Shown here: positions 39,850 to 51,214 of the stretch, piece after piece
Layout: each line of letters starts with the position of its first letter
Numbering within the stretch: the first letter of the stretch is position 1
Source of the DNA: Aphis gossypii
Taxonomy: Eukaryota > Arthropoda > Insecta > Hemiptera > Aphididae
Reading direction: 5' to 3'
Length of the DNA stretch: 64,000 bases
Assembly (NCBI RefSeq): GCF_020184175.1
Contig: NC_065531.1
Coordinates: 4,175,213 to 4,239,212 of the forward strand
Position numbers and translations under genes: made by a program
Notes under the pieces: model-generated
Database searches by the model: none
What the model saw: only the letters and a program-made list of their open reading frames with translations
Told to the model about the DNA's origin: nothing

Positions 39850-40555
39850 CTTCTTTATAATCATTATTCAATAAAATAAAGAGCTTTAGTTTTTTTTTTT
39901 TTTTAAAGAATATCAGTTTTTAATTTATTAATGATTCAGTTATTGAACTTTTTCAAATATTTATGTAGATAATAATGCATTGTTTAATAATTATTTTTCA
40001 TTGAATACTTTGAGTATCTATTCTGCAGTGAATATTTTGTAAAATTAATCATAGTACATCTTCACATGACTATAAATTTATAAACTTAATTGATTATGAA
40101 TTTATAAGAGTAATAAAATTGAGTATTGACTAGTAATGTATATATATAAAATGTTTTGACTACTAATTTTATGAACCGTTAACTTGGTAAAAATTTTAAA
40201 TTATACTTCAAATAATTTAAACATATGTATATTACCTATGTTCTTTGTTTTACATAAGCAATATACCCTTAACATTTTAATTGGATAAGAGGGGGAACAG
40301 CATAGATTGAAAAGGTGAAGATGAACAAAATACATTTTGCTCCAAGTACCAAGGTAACGAGATTATTTTGTTTATAAATCATCGCAATTTCGTCATAAAT
40401 TGTTAAATTGTACATTTCAAATGTGATAATCATTCTTTTTTTTTTTTATTAGATGTATAACAACAAGTTATTCTAACTAAAATGTGTAGCATTAACATAT
40501 AAGGTCTTAGTGGTCTTACTTTGTTGATTATTATTATTTATCTCTTGTAATTTAA
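39850..40555. other. intergenic after TOMM70, no gene seen
   Basis: AT-rich; the TOMM70 poly(A) signal is at about 39869. Nothing else is recognisable. Confidence 0.5.
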
Positions 40556-40558
40556 ATT

Positions 40559-40715
40559 CAGAGCCGTGTTAAGGGGGAGCAAAGAGGGCAATTACCCCCG
40601 GGTAGGTGCCTTAATTTTGTAAAAATAAGGGAGCGCCTTTATTTGCGCTTGATATGCTACTTGCAGTCTTAAATGAAATTTGCCCCGGAGCGCTGAATTA
40701 CTTGACACGGCTCTG
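40559..40715. mobile_element. hAT-like MITE, 157 bp, ends CAGAGCCGTGT
   Basis: cagagccgtgttaag at the left is mirrored by cttgacacggctctg at the right. The interior has inverted gggggagcaaag and tgccccgg blocks but no frame. Flanks (tttaaatt and aatttaat) are too simple to call a duplication with confidence. Confidence 0.7.
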
Positions 40716-41297
40716 AATTTAATGGACTCCAACAATGCTTACCATAGTTGTCAATAGTATAGGATGTACACTTGGCACCTAATTTACGTCTTTACTTATG
40801 TGTTGAATAATATTTACTAAAAATAATACTGAACAAAGATTATTATTTCGAATCTTGGTGAAATCGTTTCTGGTTTCCCCAATTTTTACCACCACTAGGA
40901 CCAAGATATATCGTATATCTGAATTAATTTAATGAATATCGTGGCATAAATCATAATTTAAGTACCTATATAGTTGGTATTTGATAAACTGATGTATTAA
41001 CACATTGGTACCAGATAGTTTCTATGCTATATGCGCCCTCATAATATATTTATATCATGTAGCCGTGTAGGTAGGTACTGCGATGTTGGCTTTAACTAGT
41101 TTAACTTGAACGTTCAAATACTTATAACCAGATGTAGGCATAAGCAAATCCGAGTCGGAAACCATTTAGATCTTAAAAATTTAAAATAGGTAAAAATCCT
41201 ACAGAATAATGAAATGGAGAAATTTCAAATTATATATCAGATTTGGGATACAATCCGACGTAGCATGAGATAAGACTTCCAAACGCAATTTGTTAGA

Positions 41298-41644
41298 TAT
41301 GTTAGGAACTCCTGTTATATAGGAGTATAGAGTATAGATTACTTATAAGTTTTTTGTTATGTATAAGAATTCCATAAACTGGTCGCTCAGCGAGCAGACC
41401 GGACAGTAAGGAATTTGCTAAGACAAGCATTTTGGATGAATTTCGAGCCCGGCCTGTCGATGGACGCCTTTTCAGTAGTGTTAAGAGTTTAAGACAGTCC
41501 TAATATAGAGTATAGTGTTAATGTGCGGAACCTCGTTTAAATTGTATGCAGATCATCTTTTATTATCAATAAATACTTTTATTCTTTTTTTTCGGTAAAT
41601 GGTGTTATTTCTTCGCGTGACGCGTACCGTTCAAAACAAATACA
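41298..41644 (+). mobile_element. possible solo LTR
   Basis: Begins tgttaggaactcc, contains a GC-richer central part, an AATAAA at about 41569 and a T-rich stretch, and ends near acaaataca. This TG...CA layout with an internal poly(A) signal resembles an LTR, but I found no second copy, primer-binding site or target duplication. Confidence 0.3.
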
Positions 41645-41649
41645 CGATT

Positions 41650-43800
41650 GAGTGCCGAAACACAGTATGCGCTCAACAGACATAGGACGAGTACCTTCAC
41701 GTTCATGTCAGTCAAGGTTAAATTTCAGTCATTTGAACTTGGCTTATTTTTTATTTAAAAAACACTTAGAAAATGTTTTCATTGTTTACTTATTTCACTT
41801 CAACATCCATTCACGGTTATTCAATGCTTATACGTGCCATACGTTATTTCCTACAACTCAGAGCCTTAGGATGGAGCGAAGCCTGGGGAACATTTTTTTT
41901 GATGAGCCAGATGAGGCCTGTAGTAAAGACCTTTTTTTGTAAGTCTAAGACCGGCTCTGCTATAACCCCTAATGCTTTTTATAGTGTCAATAGTGAGTAG
42001 GTATAATATACCTATTGCAAATCAGATCTCGTTATTAATTTATTATATAGGTAGGTATCTATAGACCTATTCATGTCCAATACTATATCACAGACGATAT
42101 TGAGAAAAAAAGTCCGAGAATAAATTGTTTAAATATACATTAACTATTAAATTAAAATTTAATTAATTAGGTAGGTACCTAATTATTAAATAGTAATTTT
42201 ATCAAATAATATGTTTTAATTGCTTTTACTATGTACAGTTTTATACACAATGATATATTGATATCACAATTATGGTTAGGTACGGAAAATGAGTAGAGAG
42301 TAGAAATAATCTGTGTTCTAATGTAATAATTTAAATATTTAATTAATGTACAACTATATGAGTAATTTTAAAATAATAGTTGATCGACTTCTTTGATTAT
42401 TATTAATTATGTATGTACCTAATAATGTATTTTTTTTAAATTATTTTTCGTTCGGACTTTTTTACCGTTTACTGTCACAGACTGGACCTAACCTAATCTA
42501 AGATCGTGGAGCGAACAGTTAACAGACTAGAATACTAGATCATTTACATAATATTGTACAGGGTCGGACTGGTGTCAAAAAGCCTATTCTGCAATCAGAT
42601 CAAAGAGCCCTTAAGTTATACTAAAAATAAAATTATTAACTCCACTATTTACTTGTTAATTTTTATATTTAATTAGGTAGGATAAAAATTAAATACAATG
42701 GAAAAAAAAACACACATTAATATTAATATTACCTATGATAATGAAAATTATAGAAAACAATTTAATATTTTATACAGGTACACTTTAAGTCTTTAAATAA
42801 TACATATAAGTAGAATAAAATTATTATTTATAAATAAAATAATTTATAACAATTTGTTCGACTTAACTTTGTTCCTAAGTCTAATTTAAATGAAGAAAGT
42901 AATGATGTGTGCCTGTGTGTATTCAGCATTGTGGTATTGTACAACATAAAATATTATTATTAGAGCACCTATTCATATGTATTAAGAACCAATTAAACAT
43001 GCGTTAAAAATCTTAAATATTCATAGAAAAATTAGTAAAAAAAAAAATTTTTTTAATTTTTTGACAATAATGAAGTAATGTCAATGTTCAATGATGGCCG
43101 TAACTGATATTTTTTTATCTTAGTTTACGTACCTATTTTATTTCCCCGATTATTGATATAAGCTCTAAGACCATATTATTTGGAAAAACGGTTTATTTAT
43201 TTTATTCCTACAAGTACCTATCTTTTTTTTACATCATAATAGACAATAGTATCTATTTAAAAATGTCTAAAAAATCAAAAAAAAAAAAAATCGAAATATA
43301 TACACTATAAAAGATGAAATATGCAATTAAAATTTTAAAACAAGCTTGTTTTAATGTCAAAATATGCGGAAAAACTCACTAAAAAAGTTTAATTTTTCAA
43401 ATCACCACAGACATAAAATTCTAATAAAATATTTTATGTCTGTGATCTATACCTACTAAACTTTCTATATAGAAATGTGTGGTTATGATTGACGAGGATG
43501 CGGGGCCGGTGAGGGATCTTCCGATCCACAGTTTAAGTTGTAGCTGCTTTCGTGTATTGTGTATAGCACGTTAAAATATACTAATTATAAATTATAAATT
43601 GAATTTTTATCCAGTTACGCCTTACATATTACGTGTATAAATGTTTATCCAAACATCAACGTATAAATTTAACCCAGTGTCAAGGCAAGCTATATGTTTA
43701 ACATATAATAGGAGCAAAGATTTTAGTTTACCTATACCACTAAGCATTAGTATCTGCACTCGAATTATTTTATTAAAAAAAATTGATTGACCACTTCACC
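41650..43800. other. intergenic repeat-rich spacer
   Basis: Short frames near 41652-42000 have no recognisable similarity. At 42561 cagggtcggactgg resembles a hAT left end whose partner is missing. The palindrome acataaaattct...attttatgtctgtgat lies at 43409-43445. No gene is seen. Confidence 0.4.
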
Positions 43801-43807
43801 ATGCCAC

Positions 43808-44091
43808 CAGGCGCGGATCCAGTAAAATTTTTTTGGGTGGGCCCTTAAATTTAACCACAAAAGATAATACAGAAAAATTATGATTGAATGTAGAATATAA
43901 TATTGTTTTGTTACTCTCCATGCACGATTGATAAATACATAATGTATATGTATAATAAATTCGATAAAATAAATTTTATAACTTATAAAAAAAATTCTAA
44001 AATAACAACTTAAATGCCAATATTCAAAATTAAAATGATTGTTTTTGAAAATTGTGGGTGGGCCCGGGCCCACCCTTTGGATCCGCGCTTG
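43808..44091. mobile_element. hAT-type MITE, 284 bp, TSD CATGCCAC
   Basis: Left end caggcgcggatcc and right end ggatccgcgcttg are inverted; gtgggcccgggcccac is a perfect palindrome near the right end and gggtgggccc lies near the left. The flanks 43800-43807 and 44092-44099 are both catgccac. Frames crossing it are accidental. Confidence 0.88.
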
Positions 44092-44764
44092 CATGCCACT
44101 GGTTCGATCATCAAAAAAGAATATGGTCTGACCGATTTCAAATTCTCAAGTAGATGTAATATAAATATACGTAAATACTTACCCATATTTCGACGTAATT
44201 TCGACCCGACCAATAATTAACGTAGAATAAAATAAACGAAATTTTATTACGAACAATTTACGAATACAGCGTAGTAAATTATAATATTTTTAATATCATA
44301 ATATTTTTTTAATAAAAGCACTTGTCTATTTAACCAAAACGAGACCTAATATTAATTTATTTTATGAATATAAAATCAATAAGGATCCTTTAAAAATGTT
44401 TAAATACCTACAGTTGTCAGTTAGGTACTAAAACAATGATGATTTATATTTTTTTAAGTATGAATAATATGAAGTCTAAAGGCTCAAACTAGCCAGAAGC
44501 CCAGCCCGCGATCGCGGACCTGCAGTCCGGTCAAATTCAACCCTGATACTGTATGTTATGATCTAAGGGAGTAGGGACAGACTATAAATTATAATGTCGG
44601 CGAGTCACAGTTTGCGACTATATTGAGAATCAGAGTAGGTACATCGTACATCGATATTCGATAATGAGTAATGACACTATGACAGCAGTACGTTATTATA
44701 TTATTTAAATAAGCACGAGAGTTAAAATCCAGTCGTATTTCATTAATTTCGCCTAATGCTGGTT

Positions 44765-44951
44765 CAGTGGCGTAGCCAGGATTTTTTTTCGGGGGGGGGG
44801 GGCTGATCAATTTTTTACACAGCGGTGGTTTAGTAATATACAATAAATTATTTATTTAAAAAAAACAATAAAAATAGTAATCAATTTTCTTAACTTTTCG
44901 GGGGGGGGGGGCTGCAGCCCCCTCAGCCCTCCCCCCCTGGCTACGCCACTG
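44765..44951. mobile_element. hAT-type MITE, 187 bp, TSD TGCTGGTT, with poly(G) runs
   Basis: cagtggcgtagccagg and cctggctacgccactg form a perfect 16-bp terminal inverted repeat. Flanks 44757-44764 and 44952-44959 are both tgctggtt. G-homopolymers of 11 or more occur at both sides of the AT-rich core. The intact ends and duplication suggest a young insertion. Confidence 0.92.
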
Positions 44952-44959
44952 TGCTGGTT

Positions 44960-47000
44960 ATGTGCATTTGGCGGTGTTAGCGGTAGTTATAGGTATTTTA
45001 TTAACAACTACACGGTCAGTAAAATGGTAACAATTGGCGCTTTGAGTTCATAAAAAAATAATAGTATCAGTAACAATTGATGACAGATAGGTACCATTTT
45101 TATAACAATTTAGCACTACAGTAAAATGTTAAATGATTTTAACATTTTTTTTTTCATTATCAAAATTTTCTCTAATCAGCTGCGGTTAATCTTTTATTAA
45201 TATTTCGGATTTCCGATGACAATTTTCTGTGAGCATAATATAATTTATAACGAATATATTCAATATAATATATTAATTATAGTCAGTAAATTAATTCTAC
45301 GCGGGCTCGGAAGATAAGTTTCAACAACTCCCCCCACTATCACCGGGCACCGACGACCATGTAGAATACTTTCGCTTATCGAGACAAAAGGCTAAAAATA
45401 TCTAAGACCATAATGAACTGTAATGACTTTATTGTTTTTAAATCTTTATTTTGATTCATCATTCATGATTAATGAGTATTGTTAAATATTAAATAATATA
45501 ATAACTTCTTACATAACTGGCATGACCTCGACGGTTCGATCAGCTTTGATCAACTTGAAAGCGTTTTCGCCACAATTGGCGGGACACTAACAAGGTAGAA
45601 TTGTCTGATTTTATCTTCCAAGGCCATGCACTTTTGCGTAGTCTATGGACCAGGTTAAACCAGATATACCAAAACGTCCAAAACCAAATAGATAATAATA
45701 TAGTAGTTTTTGCCATCAATAAAATTCTATTAATAAATTAAAACTCAAACTCCCAAGAATCCATTTACAATTTTCAAATTCATTCTCGTTTCATTTATTA
45801 CTTTATTTAATTATTAACCAATTCAGCGAATTGATTATTAGAGTAATTTAATGATTTAAAATTACGTCTCAACTATCTTCTATTATTGATAAAATTCTAA
45901 CGCTACCTATTTAAAAATATTATTTTATTAAGTAGATACAATATTAATACAGTGTAAGAAGGCGTTGTAATTTTTTTATAATTCAAAGTTTATAGTATAA
46001 TTTAAAAAATAAATCAATGCTCGATTGATGAACATTTATTATGAACTAAGTAAGTAAAAATGTATTGTGTATTTATGAAGTAAAACTTGTATAGATCATA
46101 GAATACTTTATTATATGGTTAATTCCATGGTTGTTAATTACTTGTTATTGTACATCTATATAACTTGGGGCCCGTATTACAATTAGTTAACCAAGGTTAA
46201 ACCGCCGAATTCGGCCGGTAAAATCAGTAACCGATGATTAAACTATGATTGTAAAACGGACTTACGGAATACGGATGTATAGTTGTTCATCTTGAAAACC
46301 AGTTGTACAAGTACAAACGTAAGTTAGGCTTAAATAAATCAGCTGATAGAATTTTTAGATATAATTTTGGGTATATTGTATGTGAATGTATATTAAGTAT
46401 TAATACTTGGCTAGGTACTAGGTAGGTACAATAAAAAATGGAAATATTTAAGAAATTATTACTCAGAAAAAATTTTTTAGTCACTTAAAAAATTTTTTAA
46501 CATTACACAGTCTATGTTGGATATTTCATTTTTTAAGTATCTACATTTATTATTTAATTAAACCAAATTTTATTTTGCATATGATACTTACCTATTTGAA
46601 GAACTTAGAAATGTTTTATTGTTAGAGCATATATTTTGTATATTTTGTGTACTCAATTAAATAAATTAAATATTTTTTTCCTTTTAATATTAGAGACGAG
46701 AATTAATAATATGTCGATCAATAATTAATTTTCAAATTATTTATTACACTCATGTGTTTGAAATACTATTAAATATACCTACCACTTCGATGTACATTTC
46801 TTTGTAAATTAAAATACATAAATAAATAAGATGAAGATTTAGTGAAAAAAAATTAACAACATAATATTGTATTATGTCTTAGCACATTTGTTACACTACA
46901 TACACAATTATATAATATATTATTTAGTTATAAAACATAGTTAATATATTTAATTAAGTGCCTACAAAATGTATCATTATTTTTTAAAAAGAAGTATTCT
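44960..47000. other. intergenic spacer with a probable small MITE
   Basis: At 46169-46262 gggcccgtattacaattagt and the inverted taagtccgttttacaatcat suggest a short MITE of the kind linked to Harbinger elements, without a clear target duplication. The rest is AT-rich and I see no exon. Confidence 0.4.
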
Positions 47001-47006
47001 TATTGT

Positions 47007-47273
47007 CAGTAGCATATTTTCAAAAGTTTTCTGGGGGGGGGGTCCACAGTTTATACATAATAATGTAATTTATATTAACTATGATAGATAACTATACACC
47101 TATTGCCTTTATCACACATTATATTTAGCTGTAACTTGGAAATCATCATCAGAATACACACAATACCAACTTCTATGCCTATTTATGAACTATACTGCAG
47201 GAATATGTATCGGTTTTTTTCTTTTAGGGGGGGAGTCCAGTACCCCTAGACCACCCCCGTAAATACGCCACTG
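47007..47273. mobile_element. hAT-type MITE, 267 bp, same family as 60387-60638
   Basis: Ends cagtagcatatttt and (inverted) cagtggcgtatttac. Flanks cttattgt and cttattat form an 8-bp duplication with one change. The interior shares long runs with the copy at 60387, for example actgcaggaatatgtatcgg and tcacacattatatttagc, so both derive from one master copy. Confidence 0.82.
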
Positions 47274-47319
47274 CTTATTATGATTATTATTATATTATGA
47301 TGTAATATAAATATATAAC

Positions 47320-47498
47320 TAGTGGCGGATTTTCAAAAATTTTCTGGGGGGGGTCCTGTGTTATATTATATTGTGTTAATGTATGTTTACTAGGGATCAG
47401 ACTCCATGTATGCATTATAATATTCTATATATGTAGATATATATCAGTGTATGGGGGGGGGGGGTCCAGACCCTATGCCCACCCGTAAATCCACCACG
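47320..47498. mobile_element. hAT-like MITE, about 179 bp
   Basis: tagtggcggattttc at the left and gtaaatccaccacg at the right are imperfect inverted ends; ctggggggggtcc and ggggggggtccagacc blocks lie inside, as in the neighbouring MITE. The target duplication is unclear. Confidence 0.55.
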
Positions 47499-47588
47499 GG
47501 ATATAGGTAACAACAAATATTGTTTTATATTATCATGTAATTGAGTAATACCTAATTAATAAATGTTTTATTGTATAGATTAAAAAGA

Positions 47589-48241
47589 ATGGTAAAAAAA
47601 AGGAAGAAGCAAAAGAAAAAGATTGAGGTTTGTCTTTATTAAATAAATACATTACAGACCAATTAAAATGAAAAATAATATGATACCTATATTATTTTAT
47701 ATATTATCTATAATAATTATAGTTAACTATACACTAAATAAATATATATATTCATTTAGAATGTTCCACGAAGTCTTTTGAATACTTATCTATGTAGGTA
47801 TTTTTCATTATTTTCTAGACCATGGCTTACGATGAAAAAATGTCAAAAAAAAAAACAAAAAAACTAAAACAACCTATCACAAACACAGAAAAAGAAGATT
47901 CAAAAAAATGTTTTATCTGTGATGTTTGTAACGCATCATTTGTTCAAAAACATCATATAATTAGACATCTTAGAATTCATACAGGTGAAAAACCATATAA
48001 GTGTAAGGTTTGTAGTAAATCCTATAGGGACCATTTTAATTTGCAAAATCACCTATGTACTTATACTGGAGAAAAATGCTTCCAGTGCATTCATTGTGGC
48101 AGAAAATTTAAGAAAAATGATAATTTGCGTATTCACTGTAGAACACACTCTCATGAAAAATCATATAAATGTAATCAATGTGAAATGTCATTCACCACTA
48201 ATGGAAATCTTACAAGACATACACAAAATAAACATCAGTAA
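47589..48241 (+). CDS. four-finger C2H2 zinc-finger protein, copy A
   Basis: Proposed exons are 47589-47627 (MVKKRKKQKKKIE, inside a 49-nt K-rich exon with an acceptor at 47578) and 47819-48241. Translation from the ATG at 47822 alone gives 139 aa. After a lysine-rich nuclear-targeting stretch come four C2H2 fingers: CDVC..H...H, CKVC..H...Y, CIHC..H...H and CNQC..H...H, joined by TGEKPYKC-type linkers. In finger 2 the last His is Tyr (HLCTYTGEK), so zinc binding there is probably impaired. It looks like a DNA-binding regulator of the large insect C2H2 class. The first true exon may lie further upstream. The stop codon is in the finger exon. This exon lies at the left end of a 1179-bp tandem duplication. 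Confidence 0.72.
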
Positions 48242-50204
48242 TATTTTTAAATTTATTACAACAATTATTATTGTCACTTATATTTTAAAATTATTTATAA
48301 CAGTATAACATTCGTGTAATATAATATATAATTTTTTTTATTTTTTTTTTTGTAGATTGAAAATCGATGAACACATTAAAGAAAAAGAAAAGTATCAAAC
48401 AAATGAGTGTTTTGTATTGCTTCAAGATTTCAATAAAAAAAAAATAATTCATAAAGCAAACAAGTGTTAGTATTTTATACTAAAAGTTTTAAATTTACAT
48501 TTATACATTTTATGATATTATAATATATTTATGTTTAGTTTCTACTAGAAATAATATTAAGATTAATTCAGAGAATGACAATAAATGTTCATCAATGTAA
48601 GTATATAAACTACAAACTTGTTTATTTAATTGCTATTTTTTGTTATAATTAAAGTTAATTTTACAAACAGTATTAAATAGACATTTTATTATTTTAGAAT
48701 ACTTGTATAGAATCGCTAAGGATTACTATTTTTCCTTTGTCAAAAAATGAGTTTTTCTCAAATGTGTAAATGTATTCATAATTATCTTAAAATTATATTA
48801 TATAGTATATACTATATACTAATAATATTTATTATGTTGCTTATTTTATTTGAAAAATATTAATACTAGTATAATAAATTGTCTATTGAGGTTTTGAAAA
48901 TTGAATAATTACAGATATTGTTGTACCTATGAAGACACAGCTCATGATATAATATACTATTGTATATGTATTACTAATTTTTTTTTTTTTTTTTTTTGTA
49001 GATTGAAAACCCGAAAACAAAATATAAAAAAAAACAAAAAAACTAAAACAACCTATCACAAACACAGAAAAAGAAGATTCAAAAAAATGTTTTATCTGTG
49101 ATGTTTGTAACGCATCATTTGTTCAAAAACATCATATAATTAGACATCTTAGAATTCATACAGGTGAAAAACCATATAAGTGTAAGGTTTGTAGTAAATC
49201 CTATAGGGACCATTTTAATTTGCAAAATCACCTATGTACTTATACTGGAGAAAAATGCTTCCAGTGCATTCATTGTGGCAGAAAATTTAAGAAAAATGAT
49301 AATTTGCGTATTCACTGTAGAACACACTCTCATGAAAAATCATATAAATGTAATCAATGTGAAATGTCATTCACCACTAATGGAAATCTTACAAGACATA
49401 CACAAAATAAACATCAGTAATATTTTTAAATTTATTACAACAATTATTATTGTCACTTATATTTTAAAATTATTTATAACAGTATAACATTCGTGTAATA
49501 TAATATATAATTTTTTTTATTTTTTTTTTTGTAGATTGAAAATCGATGAACACATTAAAGAAAAAGAAAAGTATCAAACAAATGAGTGTTTTGTATTGCT
49601 TCAAGATTTCAATAAAAAAAAAATAATTCATAAAGCAAACAAGTGTTAGTATTTTATACTAAAAGTTTTAAATTTACATTTATACATTTTATGATATTAT
49701 AATATATTTATGTTTAGTTTCTACTAGAAATAATATTAAGATTAATTCAGAGAATGACAATAAATGTTCATCAATGTAAGTATATAAACTACAAACTTGT
49801 TTATTTAATTGCTATTTTTTGTTATAATTAAAGTTAATTTTACAAACAGTATTAAATAGACATTTTATTATTTTAGAATACTTGTATAGAATCGCTAAGG
49901 ATTACTATTTTTCCTTTGTCAAAAAATGAGTTTTTCTCAAATGTGTAAATGTATTCATAATTATCTTAAAATTATATTATATAGTATATACTATATACTA
50001 ATAATATTTATTATGTTGCTTATTTTATTTGAAAAATATTAATACTAGTATAATAAATTGTCTATTGAGGTTTTGAAAATTGAATAATTACAGATATTGT
50101 TGTACCTATGAAGACACAGCTCATGATATAATATACTATTGTATATGTATTACTAATTTTTTTTTTTTTTTTTTTTGTAGATTGAAAACCCGAAAACAAA
50201 ATAT
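47847..50204 (+). repeat. tandem duplication, two 1179-bp units
   Basis: Every base I compared in 47847-49025 recurs 1179 bp downstream in 49026-50204. The units begin in an A-rich run of the zinc-finger exon (aaaaaaaaacaaaaaaacta) and end in a similar A-rich run of the K-rich exon at 49002/50181, so unequal recombination between lysine-coding A-tracts explains the break. Each unit carries the fingers, an NECFVLL exon and an INSEN exon. The near-zero divergence means a very recent event or an assembly artefact. Confidence 0.93.
49002..49420 (+). pseudogene. 5'-broken second copy of the zinc-finger exon
   Basis: In unit B the acceptor at 49001 opens a K-rich exon (LKTRKQNIKKNKK) fused to the finger sequence in the wrong frame, ending at a stop around 49101. 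The finger frame itself has no upstream ATG; the first in-frame ATG is at 49220, within finger 2, leaving only fingers 3-4 intact. Unless an unseen splice restores frame, this copy does not encode the four-finger protein. Confidence 0.65.
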
Positions 50205-51208
50205 AAAAAAAAACAAAAAAAATTCTAAGGTTGTAGTTTTTCTTTTGTTTCTATACAAATTTTAGTACATATAATAGTATTTTCATCATTTATTTTACTT
50301 ATATAGGACCAAAATATAAGTAATTTAGAAAATGATCATATCATAGTTCATACAGAGAATAGATTCCATAATCAAATGAATGAGTGCTTTGTATTGCTTT
50401 CAGACTGTAATAAACTTAACAGAGGTTAGTATTTTTACTGAAAATCCTAAATATAACAATACAATTTTTATTTTATGATATTATTTGTATATTTAGCTTC
50501 TACTAGCATTAATTCTAAGATTAATTCAGAGAATGAGTATTTATCAATGTAAGTATATAAATTGCCAATTTGTTTATTTAGTTAGGTACTATTTTTTTTT
50601 ATATTAGAATTTTCAATATTATCTAATTTTATTTTAAATATTTGAACCAAATGAGCAAAAATTGAATTTTAAGATTTTGAAATTTAAATGACCATTAAGA
50701 TTTTAATGTGTATAGATGTAACTTGGATATATTCCTGTCTACGAGATAACACACCTGGATAGTGATCAAAATGCATTTAAACTCCCACATCTCTCACCAA
50801 TTTTACATACTTTATACAGTGATACTTATAAGTTATTACATAGGCATCAGTCAACATCAGTCATTGCTATTCGTTCTCATGGGTGTGTTTGTTTGTAGGC
50901 AGCCTAGTATACAGAATGTTATGTATAATAATTTATCTATGTATTTATATATTTCTTTTTTTAGTTTGATAAATCAAAGAAAAAAGATTAAAAAAAATAA
51001 AAAAGACTCTAAGGTTTGTAAATTTTTGTTTTGTTTCTATTATAAATATAGATTTTTAAATAATTTTTCTTTTACTTAGGTCCAAAATTTAAGAAATTTG
51101 AAAAATGATAATGCTGCAGTTCATACAGAGAAAAAACATAACAGTCAATCTAATGAGTGCTTTGTATTGCTTACAGATTTTAATAAAACATCAAAAAATA
51201 GTTATTAG
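49535..51208 (+). CDS. repeated three-exon cassette gene (partial, unknown function)
   Basis: Candidate exons, all GT-AG: 49535-49644, 49718-49775, 50181-50229, 50307-50424, 50497-50548, 50965-51013, 51080-51208 (TAG). They form repeats of three types: a 49-nt K-rich exon (LKTRKQNIKKNKKNSK; LINQRKKIKKNKKDSK), a longer exon containing NECFVLL.DFNK, and a 52-58-nt exon containing KINSEN. Splice phases repeat identically (2 to 0, 0 to 1, 1 to 2), so any number of cassettes keeps frame. The first listed exon looks like a K-rich and NECFVLL exon merged without the intron. Copies of the first two exons also occur in unit A at 48356-48465 and 48539-48596. No ATG exon was found, and I do not recognise the protein. 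Hydrophilic, lysine/asparagine-rich, no membrane segment visible. Confidence 0.5.
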
Positions 51209-51214
51209 TCATTA

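Noticed and set aside
41298..41650. Complete LTR retrotransposon
   Set aside because: Only one LTR-like sequence and no gag/pol frames; kept only as a weak solo-LTR call.
41652..42000. Two overlapping frames of 75-96 aa
   Set aside because: No recognisable domain, mutually exclusive frames, and the location next to a possible LTR; treated as chance.
47985..49487. Two identical 107-aa frames in +1 relative to the zinc fingers
   Set aside because: They are alternative-frame shadows of the duplicated finger exon.
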